From assembly GCA_030141605.1 (NCBI GenBank), contig JAQGDQ010001555.1, forward strand, positions 1-34,854: DNA of 34,854 nt, given 5' to 3'. The position numbers and the translations under genes are program-made. Of this stretch, positions 20,006 through 30,882 are shown piece by piece; positions within the stretch are counted from its first letter, which is position 1; every line of letters begins with the position of its first letter. Under the pieces are notes generated by a model. That model had not been told where the DNA came from. It made no database searches and worked only from the letters and a program-made list of their open reading frames with translations. The stretch comes from Tubiluchus corallicola (lineage: Eukaryota > Priapulida > Priapulimorpha > Priapulimorphida > Tubiluchidae).

Positions 20006-21738
20006 GTAAGTGGCAGGGGAAGGGTTAACCCTAACTTAACCCTAATTTCTTTGTGTGGGAGGAATTGTAAACTTTAGCCGTGCCAAGTAACTCTGCAGAA
20101 TCGTGGAAGTAAGTGGCAGGGGAAGGGTTAACCCTAACTTAACCCTAATTTCTTTGTGTGGGAGGAATTGTAAACTTTAGCCGTGCCAAGTAACTCTGCA
20201 GAATCGTGGAAGTAAGTGGTAGGGGAAGGATTAACCCTAACTTAACCCTAATTTCTTTGTGTGGGAGGAATTGTAAACTTTAGCTGTGCCAAGTAACTCT
20301 GCCGAATCGTGGAAGTAAGTGGCAGGGGAAGGGTTAACCCTAACTTAACCCTAATTTCTTTGTGTGGGAGGAATTGTAAACTTTAGCGGTGCTAAGTAAC
20401 TGCCGAATCGTGGAAGTAAGTGGTAGGGGAAGGATTAACCCTAACTTAACCCTAATTTCTTTGTGTGGGAGGAATTGTAGACTTTAGTCTTGCCAAGTAA
20501 CTCTGCCGAATCGTGGAAGTAAGTGGCAGGGGAAGGGTTAACCCTAACTTAACCCTAATTTCTTTGTGTGGGAGGAATTGTAAACTTTAGCCATGCCAAG
20601 TAACTCTGCAGAATCGTGGAAGTAAGTTGCAGGGGAAGGGTTAACCCTAACTTAACCCTAATTTCTTTGTTTGGGAGGAATGGTAAACTTTAGCCATGCC
20701 AAGTAACTCTGCCGAATCGTGGAAGTAAGTGGCAGGGGAAGGGTTAACCCTAACTTAACCCTAATTTCTTTGTGTGGGAGGAATTGTAAACTTTAGCCAT
20801 GCCAAGTAACTCTGCCGAATCGTGGAAGTAAGTAGCAGGGGAGGATTAACCCTAACTTAACCCTAATTTCTTTGTGTGGGAGGAATTGTAAACTTTAGCC
20901 ATGCCAAGTAACTCTGCAGAATCGTGGAAGTAAGTGGCAGGGGAAGGGTTAACCCTAACTTAACCCTAATTTCTTTGTGTGGGAGGAATTGTAAACTTTA
21001 GCCGTGCCAAGTAACTCTGCGGAATCGTGGAAGTAAGTGGCAGGGGAAGGGTTAACCTTAACTTAACCCTAATTTCTTTGTTTGGGAGGAATTGTAAACT
21101 TTAGCCATGCCAAGTAACTCTGCAGAATCGTGGAAGTAAGTGGCAGGGGAAGGGTTAACCCTAACTTAACCCTAATTTCTTTGTGTGGGAGGAATTGTAA
21201 ACTTTAGCCGTGCCAAGTAACTCTGCCGAATCGTGGAAGTAAGTGGCAGGGGAAGGGTTAACCCTAACTTAACCCTAATTTCTTTGTGTGGGAGGAATTG
21301 TAAACTTTAGCCATGCCAAGTAACTCTGCAGAATCGTGGAAGTAAGTTGCAGGGGAAGGGTTAACCCTAACTTAACCCTAATTTCTTTGTTTGGGAGGAA
21401 TGGTAAACTTTAGCCATGCCAAGTAACTCTGCCGAATCGTGGAAGTAAGTGGCAGGGGAAGGGTTAACCCTAACTTAACCCTAATTTCTTTGTGTGGGAG
21501 GAATTGTAAACTTTAGCCATGCCAAGTAACTCTGCCGAATCGTGGAAGTAAGTAGCAGGGGAGGATTAACCCTAACTTAACCCTAATTTCTTTGTGTGGG
21601 AGGAATTGTAAACTTTAGCCATGCCAAGTAACTCTGCAGAATCGTGGAAGTAAGTGGCAGGGGAAGGGTTAACCCTAACTTAACCCTAATTTCTTTGTGT
21701 GGGAGGAATTGTAAACTTTAGCCGTGCCAAGTAACTCG
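19985..21738 (+). repeat. 103-bp minisatellite carrying exon end, GTAAGT donor and CCCTAA motifs
   Basis: The first unit includes the coding end of exon I. Sixteen intronic copies follow of AACTCTGCNGAATCGTGGAA joined to GTAAGT, then GGTTAACCCTAACTTAACCC, TAATTTCTTTGTGTGGGAGG and AATTGTAAACTTTAGCC. GTAAGT is kept in every copy I read. A block near 20585-20900 recurs about seven units later (near 21305-21620) with the same private variants (GTTGCAGG, TTTGTTTGGG, AGTAGCAGGGGAGG), showing a segmental duplication inside the array. Confidence 0.96.
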
Positions 21739-22229
21739 GCTTTTACCGCAAAATATGCTTTATATACGTGGCTTTTGCATGCTGCAATTTTTCGTAAAAT
21801 CTGTGATTTTAGGCAGTAAATATCTGTGGAGTCCGCATATCCGCCACTAATTTGCTATCCGCATATCCGCAAAATATTGCGGGTACCGCCACCGCAAATC
21901 CGCTATCCGCCCCATCTCTGAAAGACACATTGTTTTGTCAATAGGTGGCAGCAGTAGTCTCATCATCATCATACGCCCGTCATGTCTATTGTAGACATTG
22001 GGCAGGCAGAATTCTAAAATAAAAGAAATCTGCCTTCAGACAGGTAAATGCAGCAGTAATCCAGCAAAAAAACTAGACACTGCTACATCAGTGGCTTGTC
22101 AGCACCACTTCCGCACAGTAGTCCAATATGACACCAACTGCAATTTTCTGTAAAATCTGCGATTTTAGGCAGTAAATATCTTGAGTCGGCATATCCGCTA
22201 TTAATTCGCTATCCTCCCCGTCTCTGAAA
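21739..22229 (+). other. Intron 9, distal part, with dispersed repeat copy (21958-22135)
   Basis: This holds a CCGC-rich stretch (ATCCGC repeated, 21838-21905), then a copy of a dispersed repeat containing CATCATCATC, CATGTCTATTGTAGACATTG and GCAGCAGTAATCCAG. The same repeat occurs at 23040-23235. No gene is seen. Confidence 0.75.
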
Positions 22230-22546
22230 GACACATTGTTTTGTCAATAGGTGGCAGCACTAGTCTAATATGACATGAACTAAATTTTGACTCACGGTAG
22301 TTTAATCAGATTTCATCTCTTAGCGTGCAAATAATTAATCCCGATGTTTCACATATTTTCAGGCAGGTGGAGACACAGGTGCGCGTGACACATTGTTTTG
22401 TCAATAGGTGGCAGCACTAGTCTAATATGACATGAACTAAATTTTGACTCACGGTAGTTTAATCAGATTTCATCTCTTAGCGTGCAAATAATTAACCCCA
22501 AATGTTTCACATATTTTCAGGCAGGTGGAGACACAGGTGCGCGTGA
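22230..22546 (+). repeat. 157-bp tandem duplication containing the last exon's acceptor and start
   Basis: Two copies start GACACATTGTTTTGTCAATA (22230 and 22387) and both end with CACATATTTTCAG joined to GCAGGTGGAGACACAGGTGC GCGTGA. The second copy runs into the real last exon at 22521. The first copy (acceptor at 22361-22362) has 26 exon bases before reverting to intron. Confidence 0.95.
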
Positions 22547-22638
22547 TCAAGGAGCAGTGCACGTCCGGTCTGATGGGCACGACGTTTTCTACGATCACCG
22601 CCATGTCTAATTCTCACGGAGGCATGGAAACCGTTTAA
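22521..22638 (+). CDS. Coiled-coil protein, last coding exon J (residues 371-409 and stop)
   Basis: The acceptor is CACATATTTTCAG. AA|G gives Lys, then QVETQVRVIKEQCTSGLMGT, a Ser/Thr-rich tail and the C-terminus GGMETV followed by TAA. Summed with the nine earlier exons the coding length is 1230 nt, an exact multiple of three ending in this stop, which supports the whole model. The coiled coil ends near IKEQ and the tail looks disordered. Confidence 0.82.
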
Positions 22639-23424
22639 CGTCCGCACTGTCTTACCACACAGGGAACAATTCAATTCAGTTTGTTTTATTTGCACTTTTT
22701 ATGCATGGCCTTGTAAATTATTGGGTTGTATGATATATTAATAATTACTGATAGGTTTTTTAATTTAGAATGTTATATAAAATATGATATGATATTATAC
22801 TAGTAAAATTTTATGATATGGTGCAGTAATTTCACATCTTGAGGGTGAGGCATAATTAGTTAAAGGAAAAGTCAACGCTTTTTACTGGTTGAATTGATTC
22901 GTGAAAAACGTTAATAAGTGGGACGGCCTTCAGGTAATCTCAGAGAGTACGATCCAACCAGTTAAGTCTTCTGCGTTTAACCTTCCTGTTCCATTTCCTC
23001 TTTTTGATTGTATCGTACAAATTTTTGTTGTTCTACAATATCATCATCATCAGCATCATCCTATTCCTACTATGTCTATTGTAGACATTGGGCAGCGAGA
23101 ATTGAAAAATATAAGAACCCCGCCCTCGCGACAGGTAAACCCCGCCTTCGCAACAGGTAAACACAGCAGTAATCCAGTAAAAGATTCGGCACTACTGTGC
23201 CAGTGGCTTGTCAGCGTTATTTACGAGTCAATATAGAATGACAGTTCACAATATGGGAAATCTTTTAGGTATCAAGAATGTCGTAATTTTTTGTTGGGTG
23301 ATTTTAAAGGTTCTTACTGTTCTTAGTGCCAAGATTTTTTTGCCGTTGAATAGCCGTCTTCCTGAAAATCTGGTTAATAATTAATGTTGTGTATTTTCAG
23401 TTTCAGTGCCTTCAATTTGATGTA
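22639..23424 (+). other. Putative 3' untranslated region and flank of the coiled-coil gene
   Basis: AT-rich and non-coding. It includes a second copy of the CATCAT dispersed repeat (23040-23235: TATGTCTATTGTAGACATTG, ACAGCAGTAATCCAG, GTGGCTTGTCAGC). I saw no AATAAA in the first 1.2 kb after the stop. The first candidates are ATTAAA at 23861-23866 and AATAAA at 24268-24273. The transcript end is not determined. Confidence 0.5.
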
Positions 23425-23862
23425 TTAATGTTGACTACTTGACGTGACCTTACACTGACCTTCCATGGACACGGATTGACGTTGTAGTGACCTTCTCCTG
23501 ACCTTGCATAGACATGGAGTGACCTTGTAGTGACCTCCCTCTGACCTTGCTTAGACGTAAAAGTACCTGGTGCATCGACAAATAATGACCTTGACCTTGA
23601 ACCATTGATAAACACAAGTAGGGACCTTCTCCTGACCTTGCATAGACAGTGGGGTGATCTCCCTCTGACCTTGCTTAGACGTAAAAGTACCTGTCATCGA
23701 CAAATAATGACCTTGACCTTGAACCATTGATAAACACAAGTAGGGACCTTCTCCTGACCTTGCATAGACATGGAGTGACCTCCCTCTGACCTTGCTTAGA
23801 CATAAAAGCACCTGTCGTCGACAAATAATGACCTTGACTTTGACACATTGATAAACACAAAT
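23425..23862 (+). repeat. Tandem repeat of about 120 bp, rich in TGACCT nuclear-receptor half-sites
   Basis: Three to four imperfect units contain CTCCTGACCTTGCATAGACA, CTCTGACCTTGCTTAGAC, GTAAAAGTACCTG and GACAAATAATGACCTTGACC. Two units have TGACCTTGACCTTGAA, the complement of TTCAAGGTCAAGGTCA, which is two overlapping extended half-sites as bound by ERR/NR5A-type monomeric receptors. The third copy is altered (TGACCTTGACTTTGA). Binding is inference. Confidence 0.8.
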
Positions 23863-24404
23863 TAAATGGAACTGTTCCATATTGTCGTTAATAGTGTTTC
23901 ACATTTTATTGTCATGTACAATTTATGTTCGCTATTGGAAATCTGGTGTTTGGATTTATAAGAATACTGAGACTCTCAAATCGCCTTTTTTCTGTTAAAT
24001 TGCGTAATTATTGCTTTAGTGTTTGTGAGAATTTTTTACATTTTGTTCGTTAGTTGAAAAGTTTTAAAAATCGTTTTCTAAGCTTTACATTGTTAGCTGG
24101 CTAAATTTTTAATGTTTGTTAACATCTGATGGTTTTTAGGTGAGTTAATGTGCTTGAGTAATTAAATAGTTTTTTCACTGGCTGGCAGTAGTGGCAATCT
24201 TCACTAGCTGGCAATGGTGGCAATCTTCCACAGCATACCAGGCTGCTGGTAATTTTAATTTTGGAACAATAAATTATAAACAAAACGATTAATTTTTCTA
24301 TTTATTTTTTATTTTATACAGCAATTATATTGATTTGGTTATTAACCAGGTACAACCAGGAATAGGCATCACCAATTAGCTCGGCATTAGATTAACAGGC
24401 AAGT
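23863..24404 (+). other. Intergenic AT-rich stretch
   Basis: A short duplication (CTAGCTGGCAATGGTGGCAA and CTGGCTGGCAGTAGTGGCAA) lies near 24175-24230. AATAAA at 24268-24273 is a possible polyadenylation signal. Otherwise nothing is recognised. Confidence 0.5.
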
Positions 24405-26432
24405 CAGTTGGTTTTAGGTCACTTGGGGAAGCAGACACTTGGGCAGTGGAAAGTTGGGGAAGCAGACACTTGGGCAGTGGAAAGTTGGGGAAGCAGACAC
24501 TTGGGCTGTGCAAAGTTGGGGAAGCAGACACTTGGGCAGTGGAAAGTTGGGGAAGCAGACACTTGGGCAGTGGAAAGTTGGGACAGCAGACACTTGGGCA
24601 GTGGAAAGTTGGGGAAGCAGACACTTGGGCAGTGGAAAGTTGGAGAAGCAGACACTTGGGCATTGGAAAGTTGGGGTAGCAGATACTTGGGCAGTGGAAA
24701 GTTGGGGTAGCAGATACTTGGGCAGTGGAAAGTTGGGTAAGCAGACACTTGGGCAGTACAAAGTTGGGGAAGCAGACACTTTGGCAGTGGAAAGTTGGGG
24801 AAGCAGACACTTGGGCAGTGGAAAGTTGGGGAAGCAGACACTTGGGCATTGGAAAGTTGGGGCAGTAGACACTTGGGCAGTACAAAGTTGGGGAAGCAGA
24901 CACTTTGGCAGTGGAAAGTTGGGGCAGTAGACACTTGGGCAGTACAAAGTTGGGGAAGCAGACACTTTGGCAGTGGAAAGTTGGGGAAGCAGACACTTGG
25001 GTAGTGCAAAGTTGGGGAAGCAGACACTTGGGCAGTGGAAAGTTGGGGAAGCAGACACTTGGGCAGTACAAAGTTGGGGAAGCAGACACTTGGGCAGTGG
25101 AAAGTTGGGGAAGCAGACACTTGGGCAGTACAAAGTTGGGGAAGCAGACACTTGGGCAGTGGAAAGTTGGGGAAGCAGACACTTGGGCAGTGGAAAGTTG
25201 GGGAAGCAGACACTTGGGCAGTGGAAAGTTGGGGAAGCAGACACTTGGGCAGTGCAAAGTTGGGGAAGCAGACACTTGGGCATTGGAAAGTTGGGGAAGC
25301 AGACACTTGGGTAGTGGAAAGTTGGGGAAGCAGACACTTGGGTAGTGCAAAGTTGGGGAAGCAGACACTTGGGCAGTGGAAAGTTGGGGAAGCAGACACT
25401 TGGGCAGTGGAAAGTTGGGGAAGCAGACACTTGGGCAGTGGAAAGTTGGGGAAGCAGACACTTGGGCAGTGGAAAGTTGGGGAAGCAGACACTTGGGCAG
25501 TGCAAAGTTGGGGAAGCAGACACTTGGGCATTGGAAAGTCGGGGAAGCAGACACTTGGGCAGTGCAAAGTTGGGGAAGCAGACACTTGGGCAGTGCAAAG
25601 TTGGGGAAGCAGACACTTGGGCAGTGGAAAGTTGGGGAAGCAGACACTTGGGCAGTGGAAAGTTGGGGAAGCAGACACTCGGGCAGTGGAAAGTCGGGGA
25701 AGCAGACACTTGGACAGTGGAAAGTCGGGGAAGCAGACACTTGGGCAAGCAGACACTTGGGAGGTACAAAGTTGGGGAAGCAGACACTTGGGCAGTGGAA
25801 AGTCGGGGAAGCAGACACTTGGACAGTGGAAAGTCGGGGAAGCAGACACTTGGGAGGTACAAAGTTGGGGAAGCAGACACTTGGGCAGTACAAAGTCGGG
25901 GAAGCAGACACTTGGACAGTGGAAAGTCGGGGAAGCAGACACTTGGACAGTGGAAAGTCGGGGAAGCAGACACTTGGGCAAGCAGACACTTGGGCAGAAC
26001 AAAGTCGGGGAAGCAGACACTTGGACAGTGGAAAGTCGGGGAAGCAGACACTTGGGCAAGCAGACACTTGGGAGGTACAAAGTTGGGGAAGCAGACACTT
26101 GGGCAGTGGAAAGTCGGGGAAGCAGACACTTGGACAGTGGAAAGTTGGGGAAGCAGACACTTGGGAGGTACAAAGTTGGGGAAGCAGACACTTGGGCAGT
26201 ACAAAGTCGGGGAAGCAGACACTTGGACAGTGGAAAGTCGGGGAAGCAGACACTTGGGCAGTGGAAAGTCGGGGAAGCAGACACTTGGGCAAGCAGACAC
26301 TTGGGAGGTACAAAGTTGGGGAAGCAGACACTTGGGCAGTGGAAAGTCGGGGAAGCAGACACTTGGACAGTGGAAAGTCGGGGAAGCAGACACTTGGGCA
26401 GTGGAAAGTCGGGGAAGCAGACACTGTGGCAG
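24405..26432 (+). repeat. 31-bp minisatellite, about 65 units
   Basis: Units read GCAGACACTTGGGCAGTGGA then AAGTTGGGGAA. The left two thirds is mostly AAGTTGGGG. From about 25545 the form AAGTCGGGG with CTTGGACAGTGG spreads, along with a shortened unit (CTTGGGCAAGCAGACACTTG then GGAGGTACAAAG) that recurs four times. Because 31 is not a multiple of three, each frame cycles through all three readings and stays open for up to about 700 codons on either strand. These frames are not called as genes. Confidence 0.97.
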
Positions 26433-26935
26433 TACATGCATACATTACTGTAGCAGTACAAGTGTCACAGAAAATTTTCACAGGAGCACAACCTGTCTAC
26501 CTACCTACTTATCTACCCTGTAGCTAGGTAGATCAGTAAGTAAGTAGGTGGAACTGCCCAAATGTCCCTAACATTGGCGTATGCTAACCTATATACATGC
26601 TTAGATAGAACCATAAAACATAAGCCTACAATAGAGATTACCGTATAACTACTGTTAGTGGCCAGTAACAAATGTGCAATATGGGAAATCCTGTGCTAAG
26701 ATATGATTCGATTAAAATATACAAGTACTTACATGTACAGTTTAAAATAATAATTTAGCATTAATTATAATACATGTTTAGTTTAACTTACATTACAATT
26801 GTGTGAAATAGGTAGCAGCACAGGTTTTGGTTTTGATTTCGTTCATAACACAACTTTGGCAATCTGCCAATATAGGAAAAAGCATCATAGTACATAATAC
26901 TGGAATCAAATGACTGTGTTTCAAATACTGAGGGT
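26433..26935 (+). other. Intergenic stretch with CTAC/GTAG inverted tract
   Basis: CCTACCTACTTATCTACC at about 26500 faces GGTAGATCAGTAAGTAAGTA about 20 bases later, an imperfect hairpin of simple repeats. The rest is unique AT-rich sequence without genes. Confidence 0.55.
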
Positions 26936-26984
26936 CATTCCTGCACAAGACTCGTATACATGTTACTATAGTGTGAGCAAAAAC

Positions 26985-27308
26985 ACTGCAATGACATCAT
27001 AGTGTCCTGCAGTGACATCACAATGCCCTGCAGTGACATCACAATGCCCTGCAGTGACATCACAATGCCCTGCAATGACAATGACATCACAATGTCCTGC
27101 AATGACATCACAATGCCCTGCAATGACAATGACATCACAATGTCCTGCAATGACATCACAATGCCCTGCAGTGACATAGTGCCCTGCAATGACATCACAA
27201 TGCCCTGCAATGACATCACAATGCCCTGCAGTGACACCATAGTGCCCTGCAATGACATCATAGTGCCCTGCAATGACAATGACATCATAGTGCCCTGCAA
27301 TGACATGA
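26985..27308 (+). repeat. 21-bp minisatellite (TGACATCACAATGCCCTGCAA)-type with 6-bp insertions
   Basis: About 15 units of TGACATCACAATGCCCTGCA with N at the end. Some carry an extra TGACAA, and CAC or CAT follows TGACAT. Frames on both strands are open through most of it and are repeat artefacts. Confidence 0.95.
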
Positions 27309-29365
27309 CAATCAGTTCTATCATGTGCAAAAGTTACATAACACATTACTGAATCAAGTCACATAATAAAAGCTGTAAGATAATGTTGTATCGTCATGTA
27401 GTTAAAAAACAAGCAACATCATGACAATGTTACCTCGGTTTGCCGGACATCGCTCTTACGGATATAGAAAGAACCGTACAAAATGTGGTCCATTAGAAAG
27501 TCCTGCATACTATGGACACAGTCCATTATTTCACGAGTTGACCTCTAGTTGACGGGTCGTCACTTTGTTTACATCCAAGCAGCGTGTAGCGACACACGTG
27601 ATGTCAGCGTGTTCAAGTGGTTTAATCAGCATGTGTAAGTGATTTAGAGACAACTATGGGGAGTTATTTGAGTCAATTGCTGACAATTTTTACATCCTTT
27701 TGCATAGAAGCGGGCCGTACTAGACATTTTTGAGACAATTAGGTAATTGATTCTACATCACCAAGAGTCTAATACACGACGCCTACTGTATAAGCTTAAA
27801 GTTTGGGCTGACGTCTCCCCACTTTCGTCTTGCAAACCGAGATATGAGCATATTTACTCTTAAAAGAGGAAAAAAATTAAAGTATTTCCCTAAAACCTTT
27901 CATACAAAGTTACGCTACTCAGCGTTTCGCTTACCTGTTCGAAAGACTTGTGTAATTGGAAAAAGTTCTCAGTAACTCAAAATATTTGCACCAACTGGCA
28001 AAACGACACTGCATCACCATCCCAGAGTGCACCACTGATTCACCAAAAGAAAACTAGTAATCTTACCGACAATGAAACATAATTTAAATGCTTGCTTAGT
28101 TAGTGAACAGTGCGCAGTACGAATGCTCTGATTATTTTTTCAAACTTTATCCAATGTTATCTAAACTTGTTTCGATTGACCTACCATTAAAATGGCTGCG
28201 CCTTAACGATCATCGCGGGACTTTAAATTTACAAGTTTTATACAGCGTTACTGTTGACCCAAGCCCTGTATGAAATAAGACAGCACGTAAGTGATACAAA
28301 CTTTTCAAACTTTATTTTTGAAAACTGTTGTCTTGCACTTTAATTAAGAATTGAAGTTTGTGAACTGTTATAATCACCACATATATCATATATCATGGTT
28401 TCTTAAAATTGTAAGCTAAACTATTCCTTTTTCTATAAAACAGCCACATTGCAGTTAACAGTAGAGTGAAATTGCTTAAACTTACTTAAGAAAATGTACT
28501 TATCTACAACTTGTTATAACTTAAACGAAACAGAAAACGCGGCTACGTCAAGAGAAAAACACAGATAACCGAAGGTACACGTGGCTCCACCTGGGCGAGA
28601 GAAAAACACTGATAATCGAACGTACACGTGGCTCCACCTGGGAGAGAGAAAAACACAGATAATCGAAGGTACACGTGGCTCCCTCTAGGTATGAACCACA
28701 AGTTCTTTCAATGACAAGATGGTTGGATATTAACAGCAGCGATCGTTACGAAACTGAAGTACAGGTGTCGTCGACTGTGACCACGACTGATTCTGGCGAA
28801 TTGGTCGTCAGACGGTTTGGATGCAAGTCAGAGCCGTACATACAAGTCGTGTGCCATAAGATATTGTACGTGTGTGTGTACGTGCACTAAGTACGGCAGT
28901 ATTTACGGAAGAATTTATCGCAACAGAATTTATAACTAATTTTCTCAAAAATAACGCTACGGAGTTACTGATTTCTCTGTTTTTTCTGAAGTATTTCCTG
29001 CTTCTTGCTTTGTACAAATTATCTCCACTAGGACATTAACTTAGTAATTGCTTGTAGCAAACGGTACCTCTCATGAATGTTACCTAGTTAAAAAAACTTC
29101 CTGATTCAGTGAAACGTTTTGCTGACAAAAAGGGTAACGAAAAAGCTGACACAGAGGCAGTAACTCTCGGGCAGTCGCTCTGTAAACACTCCGTCTTTCA
29201 TTCACTCTGTCTCTGGTGAAGCAAACTTTATAACTGCTTCAAAGTTTGGCTAATTGGCAAAGGTTATCTCTTATCGTTTATATATGTTATCAAAGTGTTT
29301 TGGTTGGAACAGTCAAAACAGAAAAGTGATTTATCTTAAAATAAACAGACTTGAACTCTAAACCT
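27309..29365 (+). other. Intergenic region, no gene seen
   Basis: 27526-27745 is a diverged partner of the interior of the transposon at 10201-10710 (TCACTTTGTTTACATC, GGAGTTATTTGAGTCAATTG, CTTTTGCATAG). 28549-28685 holds three imperfect 56-bp units (GAGAAAAACACAGATAA, CGAAGGTACACGTGGCTCC). The remainder is AT-rich with no convincing exon. Confidence 0.65.
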
Positions 29366-30882
29366 GCAGTCCAGTGTATTTCTACCGGTCGTCGACTACC
29401 TGTACCCACAGTCCAGTGTATTTCTACCGGTCGTCGACTACCTGTACCCACAGTCCAGTGTATTTCTACCGGTCGTCGACTACCTTCACCCGCAGTTCAG
29501 TGTATTTCTACCGGTCGTCGACTACCTGTACCCGCAGTCCAGTGTATTTCTACCGGTCGTCGACTACCTGTACCCGCAGTCCAGTGTATTTCTACCGGTC
29601 GTCGACTACCTGTACCCGCAGTCCAGCGTATTTCTACCGGTCGTCGACTACCTGTACCCGCAGTCCAGCGTATTTCTACCGGTCGTCGACTACCTGTACC
29701 CACAGTCCAGCGTATTTCTACCGGTCGTCGACTACCTGTACCCGCAGTCCAGCGTATTTCTACCGGTCCTCGACTACTTGTACCCGCAGTCCAGTGTATT
29801 TCTACCGGTCGTCGACTACCTGTACCCGCGGTCCAGTGTATTTCTACCGGTCGTCGACTACCTGTATCCGCAGCCCAGTGTATTTCTACCGGTCCTCGAC
29901 TACCTGTACCCGCAGTCCAGCGTATTTCTACCGGTCGTCGACTACCTGTACCCGCAGTCCAGTGTATTTCTACCGGTCGTCGACTACCCGTACCCGCAGT
30001 CCAGTGTATTTCTACCGGTCGTCGACTACCTGTACCCGCAGTCCAGTGTATTTCTACCGGTCCTCGACTACCTGTACCCGCAGTCCAGTGTATTTCTACC
30101 GGTCGTCGACTACCTGTACCCGCAGTCCAGTGTATTTCTACCGGTCGTCGACTACCCGTACCCGCAGCCCAGTGTATTTCTACCGGTCCTTGACTACCTG
30201 TACCCACAGTCCAGTGTATTTCTACCGGTCCTCGACTACCTGTACCCGCAGCCCAGTGTATTTCTACCGGTCGTCGACTACCTGCACCCGCAGTCCAGTG
30301 TATTTCTACCGGTCGTCGATTACCTGTACCCACAGTCCAGTGTATTTCTACCGGTCGTCGACTAACTGCACCCGCAGTCCAGTGTATTTCTACCTCGTCG
30401 AACACCCCACCACCCACACCACCCACACAACACCCACACCACCCACACACCTACCCGTACCCGCAGCCCAGTGTATTTCTACCGGTCCTTGACTACCTGT
30501 ACCCACAGTCCAGTGTATTTCTACCGGTCCTCGACTACCTGTACCCGCAGCCCAGTGTATTTCTACCGGTCGTCGACTACCTGCACCCGCAGTCCAGTGT
30601 ATTTCTACCGGTCGTCGATTACCTGTACCCGCAGCCCAGTGTATTTCTACCGGTCCTCGATTACCCGTACCCGCAGCCCAGTGTATTTCTACCGGTCCTC
30701 GACTACCTGTACCCGCAGCCCAGTGTATTTCTACCGGTCGTCGACTACCTGCACCCGCAGTCCAGTGTATTTCTACCGGTCGTCGACTACCTGTACCCGC
30801 AGTCCAGTGTATTTCTACCGGTCGTCGACTAACTGCACCCGCAGTCCAGTGTATTTCTACCGGTCGTCGACTACCTGTACAG
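29366..30882 (+). repeat. 42-bp minisatellite, about 35 units, with internal segmental duplication
   Basis: Units read GTCCAGTGTATTTCTACCGG then TCGTCGACTACCTGTACCCG CA. The array is broken at about 30395-30460 by a C/A-rich tract (CACCCACACC repeats). The block after the break (from 30465) repeats the order of variant units seen before it (from about 30165), so a piece of the array was duplicated. Being 14 codons long, the unit keeps several frames open for 280-370 codons. No start, splice context or known domain supports a gene. Confidence 0.95.

Noticed and set aside
24405-26432. G-quadruplex array (GGGG and GGG runs)
   Set aside because: The G-runs are spaced by about 12-13 bases with only two runs per 31 bp, which is too long for stable canonical quadruplex loops.
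24376-26527. Open frames of 380-700 codons on both strands
   Set aside because: They are created by a 31-bp tandem unit lacking stops in all cycled frames. All frames show the same permuted peptide, and there is no splice or start context.
28675-28890. 71-codon open frame
   Set aside because: It starts in a 56-bp triplicated repeat, ends in low-complexity Val/Cys/His, and has no family resemblance or splice support.
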